Source: Malurus cyaneus samueli | Taxonomy: Eukaryota > Chordata > Aves > Passeriformes > Maluridae | Assembly: GCA_009741485.1 (NCBI GenBank) | Contig: CM019216.1 | Span: 48,132,789 to 48,196,788, forward strand | DNA length: 64,000 bases | Direction: 5' to 3' | Shown here: positions 1-13,905 of the stretch, in pieces | Numbering within the stretch: the first letter of the stretch is position 1 | Layout of the letters: each line of letters begins with the position of its first letter | The notes under the pieces: model-generated | Database searches by the model: none | What the model was told of the DNA's origin: nothing | What the model saw: the letters and a program-made list of their open reading frames with translations, nothing else | Translations under genes and position numbers: made by a program

Positions 1-3000
1 TTGGAGGCCATTGCCCCAGGAATTTTCTTTTTCCTCCTTTTTTTCCTTTTTCTTCTCTTTATTGCTTGCCCCTAGCAGTGATCTGGCTAAGAACAAATTT
101 TCCTAATGACTCATTTGATAACTTCTACAATAACTCATTCTACCACACATTTAATTCTTAGAATGATTTGTCAGTCAAAAACTACGTTGAACAGCTATAT
201 TGTTTTTCTCAGAACTTTGTGATGAAAATTTGAAAGCAAATGGCCATTATCCAGCAATCCTCAGCACTGTCCAGTTGTATATAACTTGTTATAACAACAA
301 GAAGCATAGTAAGAGAAGAAAGTGAAGGACTAGGCCCTGTGAAGCAAAAAATTACTGAATAATTTTGATTATTATACCAGTAAACAGCATGAAAATAGTG
401 GCAGTGGTTCATAATCTGAGCTGACAAACTCCATCAAAATTTGTGCAAGGGTTTCCCTTTGCAGCTCTGGTGGCCATTGTAGAGCTCAGAAATGCTGTGA
501 GTTTACAGTTTAAAAATCTGAGGTTTTACATTCACCTTGCAAATGGGTGAGCTGAGAGCACTCACAGGCCCTTCATTACTGGCTGTTTGGCAGAAGTGCT
601 GCTCATTGCACCGCAAGAACTGGACTTTGTGTCCAAGTCCTTATGCCATTTCTGAATTCTCCTGTGACAGCAGGAAGGGCACAGCCTCTTGTGCTGGCAG
701 ATGTCTCCTTCCCCGACTTTCCCCGGTGTTTGGCTCTGTTGTGGTTTGAGAGCCTAAATCACTGTGTACTCAGCACAAAGACCAATAATGTTTGATTATC
801 ACTGTAAACAAACTTTATGGAGATCACATTCAAGCAAACCTCCTCCTGTGTGCTGTATAAGGGACAGCCACCCGGCTATGCTCGTAGCATAAAAAGGCAG
901 CAGCACTGAATTGTTTGGAAGTGTCTTCACCAAACAGAGAGGTGGCTAGCAGGATACTGGCAAAGCTGCAAGAGCAAAGGTGTCCCCATATGTTCTTTTA
1001 TATTTTTGCCCCATATATCATTTCCAAGCTCTTTAAAACCAAACCTAATTTTACTCCCCTCCATTTTTTTTTCCTCAATTTGGCCAGTTTTTAGCTACCG
1101 CTGTTTATGCACAGCTCCCTCTTGCCTCACATACTCATTCTGCACCAGCAGTGCTTTCAGTGCTGTTATCAGCTGTAGTTTGCTTGCCATCTCTCCTTCC
1201 TTCCAGCTACACCTGCAGTGAAGTGCCTTTCTGTGGGAGTGAGGCTTGATTGCAGTATTTCCAAAGCCTGAGTGCAGGGAGCCAAGTCTTTGTCCTCTGG
1301 AGAGAGCGTGTATGTGTTTAAGGTCTCACAGGTCAGATGGAGCATATAAACAACATGTGTTGTCCGTCTGCTGTACCACGCAGGAAATATGTCCAGCCAT
1401 GACATGGACATGCAAGCAGCATCCATGTGCATGTGCACATACACTTCCCTGGTCATTAGCTCCTTTCTTTAAAAATATCATCTTTGTCATGGGTAACTCT
1501 AATTTTTCATACCATTTTAGTGCCTTAAATTCATTAATATACTTAAGGACTACCATAATTCCAAGCACTGTGCACCAGCCATGTTTCTTGAAGCTTGCAA
1601 TCTTCATGTTAGGGAACAGGCAGCTGATGGGTGCAGGCAAAAGTGAGTGCAAAGAAACTGTGAGCAAATATTATTCACTGAAGTAGACAGAAATGTAAGG
1701 TCATGGGCAACCTAATTAGTGTCAAGGGAGCAAAGAGGAATGACAGTGAAAAAAACAAGAGAATTGTTTGTAATGACATTCTCACAAGGAAAGACAAATG
1801 TTTGGAAATTTGACAATTATAGAGGTCAAGCTGGTGGCACAGGGGCAAATTTGGCTTTTAGCCCTGGAAGAAGGAGAGATTGATGTTGAGTCTCTACAAA
1901 AGGCTTTAAATGTAAAAAAATAATTTATGCTTGATGTAATATAGAAGGTTAAATCAGTAGAACGGTGCGGGGAAGAGTAACCTAGACAAAAATATAAGTC
2001 CTGCAAGTTAACTCCACATTTGGTAAGTTCAAAAATAAAAAAGGAGAAATTGTCATGTTTGCCACTGGGAGCCCTGGGTAAACGTTACAGCTGTGTCAAC
2101 AGGTAGAACAGTCTTCTTCACTGAGCAAAAATAATCTCCTGAAATTAAATCCTGCACAGCCTACACCAAAGTTGACATCAAACTTGTATCCTCAAGTGAT
2201 AGACAGACTTGAGGACACAAGCTCACTCTGAGAGACAGCAGAGAAGGTTAGGGAGGAGCAGCTAAGGCTTCTGGTTTTATCCATGCAGAACTGGAACTGA
2301 TGTTTAATTATCCATGGGTAAATATCACAGAGAGAAGCTGAGATTTAAATTTGTATAGGAGGAGCAGAGTGAGCACAAGCCAGGTAATCTGTGACACCTC
2401 AGGGAGACGACAAGAGCAGAATCTGTGTTTGTGTGTGCAATTACCCAGATCGGGAGGGGGAGAAAAATAAAATGCAGAGGTTCCTTCTCATAGGATTCCA
2501 GGAGCATGATGGAGAGAGAACCACCAAGAGAGGTGATGAATGATGACAGGAGGAAGGTGAGCACCAGCAGGACAGAAAAAGGAGCCAAGCAAGGCAAAAG
2601 TTTCAGGGAAAAGAGAGCAGCAAATAAACAAAAGATGGCTGGATGACCACAGAGTGGATTGTATGGGCCTAAATTTGAACAGGAAGAGGTGATCTGACTG
2701 AGGTTCCAGCTGCATGCAAAGGACAGATGGAAAAAATTTTCTAAAGAAGCAGAGAAAAGTAGCTCCAGAAAATGCTTGAAATCATCAGGGGGGGTTGGAG
2801 AGAGAAGAGTGGTTCAAGTAGGAATAAGAGCTGAGTAAATTTTTTTAATAAAAAGAATTTACAAGTTTTTTATTGGGAAGAAAATATAAAAAAAAAATAG
2901 ATCAAGACTCCGTCACTGGGACAAGAAGAAATTTTATGGAATAAAATTCTTATTTTGTCAAGAGAAGAAGGGAAATGAATGGCAAAGGAAGTAAAAAAGA

Positions 3001-4174
3001 CTGTCAAGCTAAAGAAAGGAGTGCTACTTTATCAGTTTGTTTTCCCAATAAATGGGACAGTTGATGTGCAGAGAAATGACTGAAGATGGGAGCAGGGAAG
3101 GAGATGAGGAGATGTTGGGGATCTCTGGGATAGAACTAATAAAGCTGGAGAAGAGAAACTACTTCATATGGGAAATGAAAAAAGAGAGAGGAAACAGTAG
3201 AGAAGCCACCCTTAATACAGAATCACTACCAAAGACATTTTCACTTTTAAAGGAGCCATGGGCAGGAAACAGATATGATGGTGAAAACAGGGTTGAACGC
3301 TGGCATTGGATTCACCACAGTGAGAGGCAGATCCTCAGGCACCAAGGTTAGGGATGAGACAATCAGCAAAACAATCAGTAGTGAACGAAGAGGATTTGAA
3401 AGCAGTTGGGATGTGATCCAAACTGCAAGTCCCAGGCTGGCCAAGTTGGGTATTTTCCAACCTTTCCCTTTCCTTTTGTTTGCAGGTAAAGCCATTCATG
3501 CCACTCCCCATTCCTAAACTCTGTATCTTTTTATATCTAGTCTGAATCGATTCGTGCGTGTCTACTAAAATGCAAGGAAACTCACAGTGTCAGTCACATT
3601 TATATAAACATTTGGCCTACGTGATTCTTTGGTGTGGATCCTAAGCTAATGTAAATTAGCATTCCTTCACAGAAGTCACTGGTGTTACCAGCATATGTAT
3701 TAGAGGACCTGAATCTTTGTGCTTCTGTGTTTATATGTTACAGAGGAAAATTTCTGTAAGTAGAATAGAGTCTTGTCTTCCGGTTTCTCTTAAGAATCTT
3801 TCTTTTTGCTTTCTACAGTAAGATGTTACTTTTATTCCCTACTCAATCCTTTCTCTTTGTCCATCTGTTGATTTGAACAGCTTTTATTTTTCTCACTCTG
3901 AACTTTCTAAAATGAAATTTCTTCCCTATCAAATCCATGCTAATGGGGTCATTTTTGTGCATTGCATTTTAATGGTCCTTCTACATACCACAGACTTCCA
4001 GAAATAAAAAATGAGAAACCCATTTGTGCCTCTCATCCTGTCATCCTGATGTACACTGGAAACAGTGGGGACTCTGACCATCAGCAGAGGCTGAAACTTC
4101 ACATCCCTGTGGGTGTTGATTGATAGAAAATATGTCCCTTATTTTGAGCCATATGTCCTATCTGTGTTACACTT
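1..4174 (+). other. NKAIN2: NKAIN2 upstream intron, first part (non-coding)
   Basis: This stretch lies 5' of the first NKAIN2 exon in the window and is inferred to be intron, because NKAIN2 is a very long gene and no other NKAIN2 exon is visible here. Open frames are short and overlap on both strands, as expected by chance. The longest (1246-1686, plus) has no recognisable domain. A possible ancient repeat lies at 3630-3715. I recognise nothing else. Confidence 0.7.
3630..3715. repeat. possible ancient amniote interspersed repeat fragment
   Basis: The stretch running from AATGTAAATTAGCATTCCTT through CAGAAGTCACTGGTGTTACC resembles an old interspersed repeat shared by birds, turtles and crocodilians, in which TGTAAAT..AGCAT is followed by a GAAGTCAATGG-type block. 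The match is by eye and diverged; the family name is not known to me. It could be chance similarity. Confidence 0.3.
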
Positions 4175-4895
4175 GTAACAACAGAGGAGGAAGTGCTCCA
4201 GGCACCAGAGCAGAGGTTCCCCTGCAGCCCCTGGAGGATCCCATTCCAGAGCAAGTGGATACCCAAATGAAGCTGTGTCCCTGTGGGAAGCCTGTGCTGG
4301 AGCAGGCTCCTGTAAGGATCTGTGGACCTGTGGAGAGAAGAATCCTGCTGGAGTAGGTTTGCTGGCAGGATTTGTGACCCCACAGGAGACCCCCACCAGA
4401 GCAGGACTGCACCCCAAGGAAGGGACCCACTGGAGCAGTACATGAAGAATTGTAGCCCATGGGAAGGATTCACATTGGAAAAGTTTATGGAGGACTGTCC
4501 CCTACAGGAGGAACCCCACGCTGGAGCAGAGGAAGCACGTGAGGGGTCCTCTCACTGAGGAGGAAGGAACAGCAGAGAGACATGTGATGAACTGACCACA
4601 ACCCCCATTCCTCATTCCCTTTTGCCACTGGGGTGGAGGAGGCACAGAATCAGGAGTTAGGTTAAGCCTGGGAAGAAGGTTTATTATTTGGGTCTACTTC
4701 TCATTATACTGCTCTTCTTTGGAAAAAAATTCAAGGCTATTTTGCCTGTGATGGTAATTGCTGAGTGATCTCTCCCTGTCTCTATCTTGACCCATGAAAC
4801 TTTTGTCATACTTCTCTCTCCTGTTTGGCTGAGGAGGGGAGCAACAAAGTGGCTTTGGTGGAGAACTGATGTTCATCCAGGGTCAACCCACCACA
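4175..4895 (-). mobile_element. truncated avian LTR, ERVL-type (minus strand)
   Basis: Read on the minus strand, the element opens at 4895 with TGTGGTGGGTTGACC, the 5' terminus of a common avian endogenous-retrovirus LTR that I associate with ERVL-like elements. It continues through the A/T-rich segment (about 4690-4740) into the GC-richer part made of imperfect repeats around GGAGCAGG and CTGTGGAC motifs (4190-4560 on the plus strand). The far end of the LTR, with its CA terminus, is missing: similarity stops near 4175. No internal retroviral region follows, so this is a truncated solo-type LTR. Class assignment (ERVL versus another class) is from memory. It lies antisense to NKAIN2 within an intron. 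Confidence 0.8.
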
Positions 4896-6099
4896 AAAGG
4901 AATGGGATTCTCTTTGTATATTCACATGTGCTTTTCCTAAAGTGACACATGACATGACCCACTTGAGAAAACAGTGACATGTAAGAGAAATGTATAATAG
5001 AATAGTCAAAAAAAGTGTTTGATGTATGAGGCTAAGATGGAAGGCTCTGCAGATTAAGCTAATGAGCCTTGTTTTATTCATCTGATGTTATGGCTGCCAG
5101 GAATGTATCAGTTGCACGACGCTTTTGGTGACTTTTCAGGCACAGCCAGGATAAAAAGCCTGCAGAAAGGGCAGGCTGCTGCATGCTTTCGGAAACTAGC
5201 TCTGAGTCCACAGGGAGCTTTTAGCACAGTCTGGACACTACAGGGTTTGCAGCGCTGAGAAACAGCTGCCATGAGGAAGAAACCCTGCTGCAAAGAAATT
5301 GATGGAATCTTTTTGTATTGGAGTTCACTTTCTATTACCTCCCTTTACCTACTTTGCAAAGCTTGTTGTTGCCTGTAAGAAGCCATTGTATGTCCACAGC
5401 AAGGTCATGACAGTGCTCTCTGCCCTGCCATCATTTGGTTACACATATGGGAACTTCTGTAGCTAGCCAAATGCAAAAATGTCTCCACGATCTTCCCTAG
5501 TTTGTCCCTTGACAATCTGGTTTGTTAACACTCTGTGCTGCTCTGTGCAGCAGGGCAAAACCACAATGCCTGAAGAGATATTCAGCACACATCTTCCCTC
5601 ATGCCCACACAGACTCATTCTGCTCAAAGAAAGCTTTGTTGTAACACTTTGATTTAGCTTTCTGAAAACATCCCTGAAGACCTTTAGCCCCACATCTGCA
5701 AAGCAGAGTGTCTATGCCTGCAGCCTACTGATAATGGTTTACAGGTTGCTTGAAGGGTCTGAGGAAGTGCAGAAGAAATGCAAAGGTGGACAAATGTCTT
5801 TAAGCAATATCTGTCAAGTGACATGGGTTGACAACAGTGAGACACTCGATCCAATGCAGTTATTTTCTGACTTGTGTTGTCAGGGATCAAGGGTGACAAA
5901 AAGAAAAGAAAATTGTGCAAGCAAACAACAAACCATACCTGCAGCAAACACACTTTGCAATTTTTGTGTTTGAATGGAGGGGAGAGAAGGGTCCTCCTAG
6001 CCTAGCACTTAACTAAACAATATCCTTATTCCGTGCTGTATGCCTGTAAATTTAGTATGCTTCCAAAGACATGATCACATTTTGATCAAAGCGTTCTGA
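4896..6099 (+). other. NKAIN2: NKAIN2 intron between LTR and ancient CR1
   Basis: Non-coding sequence between two mobile-element remnants. Open frames are all under about 90 codons and without recognisable domains. I see no repeat family, RNA gene or splice-flanked exon here. Confidence 0.6.
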
Positions 6100-7230
6100 T
6101 TGTTACAGACAGTGGTTAAGTACAAAGAAACAAATGGCATTTATCTTGATCTTAGCAAGATTTTGACACTATAAAAGATTTGTAAGAAGGACAGGGAAGT
6201 ATGGTCCAGATTCAACCAGCATAGGTTGAATACAGAATTGTTTAAAACTCTATTTGAAATGTAGTTATAAAGCAGATGGGATGACATTTCAGATGGGATC
6301 CCACTGGGACCTCAGCTAGGGAAATAATTCTCTTCATTATTTTTGTTAACAACAATGAGGATAGAGGAGAGAACATTTGTAAAAATTTAAGATTAAACCA
6401 GAATGGGAAGGGTATGAGCACTTGTGAAGATAGGATTAGAAATCAAAATAATCTTGAGAAGTGTCTTGAAATCAAGAAGGTGAAATTCAGTACAGACAAG
6501 TGTGAAAGAACTCCTGTGGGGAAGAATCAATCATCTTCAGATAAAACATGGACTGCTTGGCTAGGCTACAGTTAGTGCCAAAACATGAAGATCTGATTAT
6601 TGAGCATTTGTATGATGCTCTTGAGAAAAGAAATTGGAAACCACACCCAAGCAGCACAATACAAGACAAGCTCAAAACAAAAGAAAAGAACACAACCAAT
6701 ATAAAAAAAAAAAAGAAAAAAAAAAACCCAAACAAAAAAAAAAAAAAACAAAAAAAAAAAAAAAAAACCTGAGTTATTCCAGGTAATGCACAAAAGGTTA
6801 TATGGCAGTTGCCCCAGTTAGTCCTGATTTATGCACCCCACTGTAAGAAAGTCATAAGTAAATTGAGGAAGGATCTTCAGGCTTTGAAATGTAGAGTCCT
6901 GGAAAACATGAGCAGTCAGAAAAATTTGAAATAACTAGATTTGCTTAAACCTGAAAACTATGGATGGCATGAAAAACTTTTTTTAAAGGCTTAAAAGCAG
7001 TCATAAGAGAAAAAAAAGAGGCTCATTTTTCTTCATATCCATAGGGAGAAAAGGCCAAAATGTAGATAAGTAGTTAATTTGCAGGAAATTACATTTAAAT
7101 TAGACATTAGGAAATTAGGCACAGGGAAAAGCAACACAGAGAGGCAATAGAACCTCCTTCATTAGAGATGTCAGGGATTAATTTAGTAACACATCTTTCT
7201 GGGGTAGGTGAGTACATAATGCTGCCACAG
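6100..7230 (+). mobile_element. ancient CR1-type LINE, 3' part (plus strand)
   Basis: Diverged remnants of the reverse-transcriptase C-terminal region and 3' end of an old amniote CR1-type LINE run along the plus strand. Blocks recognised include the segment around 6130-6175 (TTTATCTTGATCTTAGCAAG type), the GTGAAATTCAGTACAGACAAGTG block at 6479-6503, the GAAAACATGAGCAGTCAG block near 6901-6920, and the TTAGACATTAGGAAATTAGG block near 7098-7118. All frames are broken. The copy is much older than the CR1 copies at 20885 and 21797. An A-rich interval at about 6640-6830 replaces the expected sequence. Ends are approximate. Confidence 0.7.
6703..6767. repeat. A-rich simple repeat inside ancient CR1
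   Basis: About 65 nt of nearly pure A with short C and G interruptions (AAAG, ACCCAAAC, ACA). It breaks the continuity of the surrounding CR1 remnant, so it is either an expanded A-run or the tail of a retroposed insertion whose body I cannot identify. Confidence 0.9.
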
Positions 7231-8691
<1,461 letters not shown>

Positions 8692-10870
8692 TAAGTACCT
8701 AACTTCTAGGATATTCAGCAGAGTGGCAGCCTGATATTAAAGGATTATTAAGCTGAAAGATGGCATGATTTAAAAAATTCAGGATAGGCAGAAGCCTTTT
8801 TTGATGGACTGAATTCAAGCTACACTTAAGCACCAATATTACTCTTGTGTTGAATTATAATGATTTCTTAGGGCAGGATATCATGTGTCAGAGCTGTTCA
8901 AACAGCATCCAGCTCTCACCTGACTTTTTCCTATTTTCATTCAGGCAGGTTCCACTCAAGAGAGAATGAGATTTTGGTGTAGAAAGAAACTAGTCAGATA
9001 TGACAAACCTTGGTTGCAAAAAAAAGTGCATTTTTATTAAGTTTTATCAAAATTTCAGTAACTTGTTAGTTTAGTGGATGCATTTAGCATTTGTCTTACC
9101 AAAGCATCTGTTCACCAAGGCACCTCTGTACCTCATTTCCAGTTTCCACGTTTTAAAAAGACAAAACAAATGTAACAACATATGGCTTTCAAAACTTGTT
9201 TAAATAGAAGACAGTATTTTACCTAACCAGTGAATGACAACTCCATCTTAGAGTGCAGCATGACATATTTGGGAATTAAATGGGTAGTCAGATTTCAGCT
9301 CATACACACACAGCTGGAGTATATTCACACTAGAGATGACACACAACCCCAGACCAGGCCAGGAATAATCATCTCCAAGTATTTCTTGTACTGATGCCAA
9401 TTGAAATTCAGAACAGTCCTGACTGCCCAGGTAAATCTTACCTCACTGTTGCAGCCTTTTGGAATGTTTTTTTTATTTGCCATCAATGGCCTACACACTA
9501 AAAGCACAGCAACAAACAGCTCATAAAAGCGCATCATTTACTTTTTTTTCTTTGTTTCTCTTCTGAACATCTCTTTTGAGGAAAAAAACGAAATTCAAGC
9601 AAACAATAGCCATCCCAGCACAATTCCATTCACCTTCGAATGCAATTCCATTTCTTCTGATTAGTGGAAGCAAGTCTGCTAATGGATTAGTGTACTTTTG
9701 CATGAAACTTGCATTTACTCCTTTATCAGTGGTACAATCTGTTCTGTGGTAGTGTTTAGAATTGGGCCCTTCAGGAGCTTTGCTAGGAGCTTTTTAATAA
9801 TCTCAAATTACAATAGTGCATATCTCCAATGCTGTCTTAACTTCAGCTTCCCATCTGTCTGTGTTCAAGTAAAGATTCTCCACCTGCACTTTTGGCACAG
9901 TGCTGTGCATTTAGAAAATGTTATTTCCTTCCTAGTATTATATGAGGTACACAGGTACTTAGAACAATTCTAATCCTATCTCTTTCTCAGTACACCATAC
10001 CTTGTCATCAACATATGGAGCCCTCCAGCTATTATCCCATTTTCTTTATGTTCTCGATGTTTCTTCCAGAACAGCAGATTGCATTTACAGTGCATCTCCA
10101 AACTGACTGGAAAGAAAGCTAGACCTGTGAAAAAAACAGAAGGCAATATTTTTAAGATTGTAGCTGACATGAAGAGATAGATGATTAATCCATGTAAATT
10201 GTGTTCTGTGTTACTTCAATGCTGCATTCTCACTGGAGTATAGGTGATTTCGCTGTCTTAACTGAGAGACAGAAATCAGAATGTGAGCTGACATTTCGTC
10301 CAATCAACCAGCAAAAGTATTGCCATGTCCCAGCTACAGTCAAACAAAGACACTTCATGTTTCCCTCTGACTGTATAGCATTTGACAGGGCTCTCTAGAA
10401 TTGCTGCAATCTGTCCCTAAGAGGCTTTTACAGCATTTAGTAATACCTTTCTGTTATTTACAGCTGAGGCACACCAGGAACACATGCATATGTATTCACA
10501 CCCCAGTTGCTCAGTAAATGTAGGCAGTCCATTAGGTAGCAGTGACAAATTTGAATGTCAAGTTAATCAAGTCAAGGTTTGAGCTGCTCGTAGCACTATT
10601 TACAGCAATATTATCTATTAGAAATCAAAACATGCTGATATGATAACGGCAGGCCATACCTGATGTTTTAAAGCTTTATTTGTTGGGAGGAAACATTTGG
10701 TTCCATATGGATCTTGTTCACCAAAGATACTCAATGTAAGCCTTATAGTATTCAAGGAAAAAAAAAACAAAATCACAAAAACCAGGGGCTCATGTTATTC
10801 TCTGGCCTGTATCACCTCCAGTTTACAATGTTCAACACCTCTACGTTAATAGACAAGAATTATTTAACAT

Positions 10871-11156
10871 GGAGAGGAGAGGAGAGGAGAGAGGAGAGGA
10901 GAGGAGAGGAGAGGAGAGAAGAGAGGAGGTTCGGAGAGGTTCGGAGAGGAGAGTTCGGAGAGGTTCGGAGAGGTTCGGAGAGTTCGGAGGTTCGAAGAGT
11001 CGGAGAGGAGAGGAGAAGAGAGAGAAGGAAGAAGGAGAGGAAGGAAGGGAGAGAGAAGGAGAGAGAGGAAGAGAGAGAGGAGAGGAGAGGAGAAGGAGAG
11101 AAGAGAAGGAGAGGAGGAGAAGAAGGAGAGAGGAGAGGGAGAGGAGAGGAGAGAGA
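10871..11156 (+). repeat. 286-bp purine (GGAGA/GA-rich) tract with TTCGG interruptions
   Basis: The plus strand is almost entirely purine, built from GGAGA, GAGGA and GAAGGA units. Between about 10929 and 10996 it is punctuated at roughly 10-nt spacing by six TTCGG units and one TTCGAA, forming a local GTTCGGAGAG array. Long frames on both strands here are repeat translations (Arg/Glu/Gly on plus, Ser/Leu/Pro on minus), not proteins. Such homopurine-homopyrimidine mirror-like tracts can adopt triplex structures in vitro. The tract sits in the last NKAIN2 intron with purines on the sense strand. Confidence 0.95.
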
Positions 11157-12552
11157 CATAACCCATCATACATGCCCATATAGCTGTACTCATACAGCTA
11201 TTTCCACAAGTTTGTTAATTGCTACAAAATGTCTTTGAATCCATAGGCAGCAGAAGACATATTAAGCATCATCCTTCTAATTCCTGCAAAGATGAAGAAA
11301 ATACAGAATCACTTTTTGCAGCCACGAGTCTTCTGCTACTCAGTCTCCCACTGGGCACATCCATATGTAGCTCTGCATTTATGGGAGAAATTGAATAGGA
11401 GACAGTTGCCTTTAAATCATCTGATTGTTACCTATATGCAGAGGCACAAGAGCAGTTCATTCTCTGTGCTGTGGTAGTGCCCAGAGGTTTGCTGTGCATG
11501 CTGCAAAAGGGGAGGAGAATGTATGGCCTCTGCTTTGGAGAGCTCACCAAAAGAGTATCAGCTTGTAATGGTTGTTCGGATTCTTTCAAAATGTAAATTT
11601 CAACATATATTCAGTAATACAGAACAGAGAAGCCTCTATATATTTACCAGATGGATCCATATACAGAACTAGTACAGACCTTAAAGACATATGGAATTTT
11701 GTGGTAGTTCTCAGTCGTTATCCACATACTGCTTGCTGATGTAAATTGATTTAACAGACTGCAGTGACAGAAGTCCATCAGCAGAAACTTTTATTTCTTT
11801 GCAAGTCAGACATTTTGCATCCAAATGATTAAATCAATTTTACTGTTTTATACATGCACGATTTAATTATTATCCTGAAGGAGTGCTGGGCGTAGTAATT
11901 ACTAACTGTTAAGACATACTGTTTTGTAACCAGTTTCCTCCTGTGTGCTAAAGTTGGGGCTTAATTTGGTTAATTTGGAGGTTATGTTGAACCTACACCA
12001 ACTTAAACATGCAAATAATTTTATTGATTTATTCAGGCTTCTCATATTTACATTTCTATTGTATTAGGACTTTTTTATCTGAAGATTCATTATTTTTTCT
12101 TTATGATAACAACCAAGATACTTTTAAGAATATTCTAATTCAGTTAAACACATATATACTTTGTGTGGTGTTTCATCAGTTATGCAAAACTACCCTTAAT
12201 TAACGGCATACCTAAAGAAAAGAAAAATCTTGGTTTATTAAAAATAAATATTATCTGTAAGTAGTTAATTGAAATTACTATCTCTGGCTACTGTTACCTT
12301 TAATCCTCTAGAATTGTTAGATTCAGGCTCACTTTGTAGTTTTTTCTCTACATTTTAGGCTTTGAATTCCAATCACAGCTTTCCTTATCATCTTTTCCAA
12401 TTCCATATTTAATTTAAATCGGTTAACTTTCTAAAGAGAAAAAATATGTGCAATTTAAAACTATGCTTTAAAATAAAACACTGATGTTTTGGGGAAGAAT
12501 TCTTACGGTGACATTTATCTACCTGTTATAAATGGGATCTTTTTATTATTTA

Positions 12553-12605
12553 AGTGCCAACAGTGTGCTCTATGCTGTACAAGCCAAGAAGCCTAGACAG
12601 TCCCT
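12553..12605 (-). mobile_element. MIR-type SINE fragment (minus strand)
   Basis: The plus strand reads GTGTGCTCTATGCTGTACAAGCC followed closely by GACAGTCCCT, which matches the antisense of an ancient amniote MIR-type SINE tail (GTGCTGTACAAA...GACAGTCCCTGCC). It is a short, old fragment. No promoter or intact SINE structure remains. Confidence 0.5.
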
Positions 12606-13895
12606 TCAAAACGAATACGCTTTTTGAACAGAACGGGACAGAACCGATGCTCATGTACCTCCTTGCAGTGTGGCCACAGCTGATGTACTCAAAAGCAGCT
12701 TCCTGGCATTCTGTGCCGGAGATGCCAGTGCTCATTTCCAGACCATGGGAGAAGGACACAATAAGATGGCGGAAATCAATTGTCAAGACAAAATTCTCCT
12801 CTTGGGAGGTGACCGAGGAAGGTGACTAAACACTCCCTGACACTGATTCTGCTGCACATGAAAAAAACACAGTTGTAGTTGTGGAACAAGACTGCACTGC
12901 ATGATCACTGTTCTGAAAACAGCAGGAAGGAGGGAGGGGAGAGAGACCTTTCTTTATGTTCTTCACAGTAAACTTGTTTGCTCGAGAAAAGAAGAAGTGA
13001 AGCAAAAAAAAAAGCATGCATGTCTGATGCTGATGCCTAATGCACTGGAGAAATTGCTCAAAAGCAGTGCAGCCCTGAAGTGAAGCATGCTTTCCTCCCG
13101 TTGTGAAGCCTAAGAACATTTCCAGTATAATATATATTCCTGTGCACACGCACTCACACACACACAGAGGTATTTGTCTGGATAATTGCACATACTGAAG
13201 GAGCTACCTACTTTACCATTCACTTAAAGTGTAAACGAAACCCAAAAAAGTCGCTAAAACCAACACTTTGAGTGTAAACACCATGCACTCAGCAACTTCA
13301 TGCCATACAAATCTGCTGTGCAATTATCTCCTCATGTTTGTGGGATTCGGACTCATTTAAATAAACTACCACATAAGCTTTCGCTATCAACAAACATTGT
13401 CCATTTTAGACTGAAAGCTTCATTTACAGAACATGAGTTTGGGACAACATTGTTAAGATGTCCAGGCTGTGGCACTTGCACGGGCTCAATGCTTTGTGAG
13501 TGAGCCGTGGGCAGCCTTATCCTGCACCTGGAATTCAGCCTGACTGTCATACTGTGTCACTTCTTGGTTTCACAAAGACACCTGCATATCTGATGGATTG
13601 TATAAGTCAGGTCCAGCTGACCTCTGGATATACAGTTAAGATTATAATTAATATAACTCCTGCCAAGGATTGTTTAGAAAACCTGTGCTGACTTCTCTGA
13701 AAATGTTCCAGAGAGAGCCAAGCAGTTACTTGAGCAAACACTTTATCTTTCTGTCCTCTTCATCCCGTGTGTACTTGAAATGTTACTGGTTTGTGGTTTA
13801 CACTTGCTTGCAAAAGGGCACCAGAGCAGCAGGGCTGGGATCAGGTAAGTGTAAAATGGATTATAAGTATTGTTCTTTCTCTGTCTTTCTTCTAG

Positions 13896-13905
13896 GTCAA
13901 AGTAA
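13896..13905 (+). CDS. NKAIN2: NKAIN2 terminal exon, coding part (last residues and stop)
   Basis: The acceptor TCTGTCTTTCTTCTAG ends at 13895. The first base, G, completes the Met codon begun at 8689-8690; TCA (Ser), AAG (Lys) and TAA (stop, 13903-13905) follow, so the protein ends ...PMYMSK, as expected for NKAIN2. The start of this exon was chosen because only this acceptor gives the known C-terminus in the required phase. The exon contributes just two whole codons before the stop, so ordinary gene prediction would probably miss it. Reading straight through in another frame gives an ORF that ends at 13933 but is not the gene. Confidence 0.9.

Noticed and set aside
1246..1686. 146-codon plus-strand frame in the upstream intron
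   Set aside because: An overlapping open frame on the other strand, no domain and no splice support.
10714..11238. Long Arg/Glu/Gly-rich frame on plus and Ser/Leu/Pro-rich frames on minus
   Set aside because: These are translations of the purine tract at 10871-11156 and not proteins.
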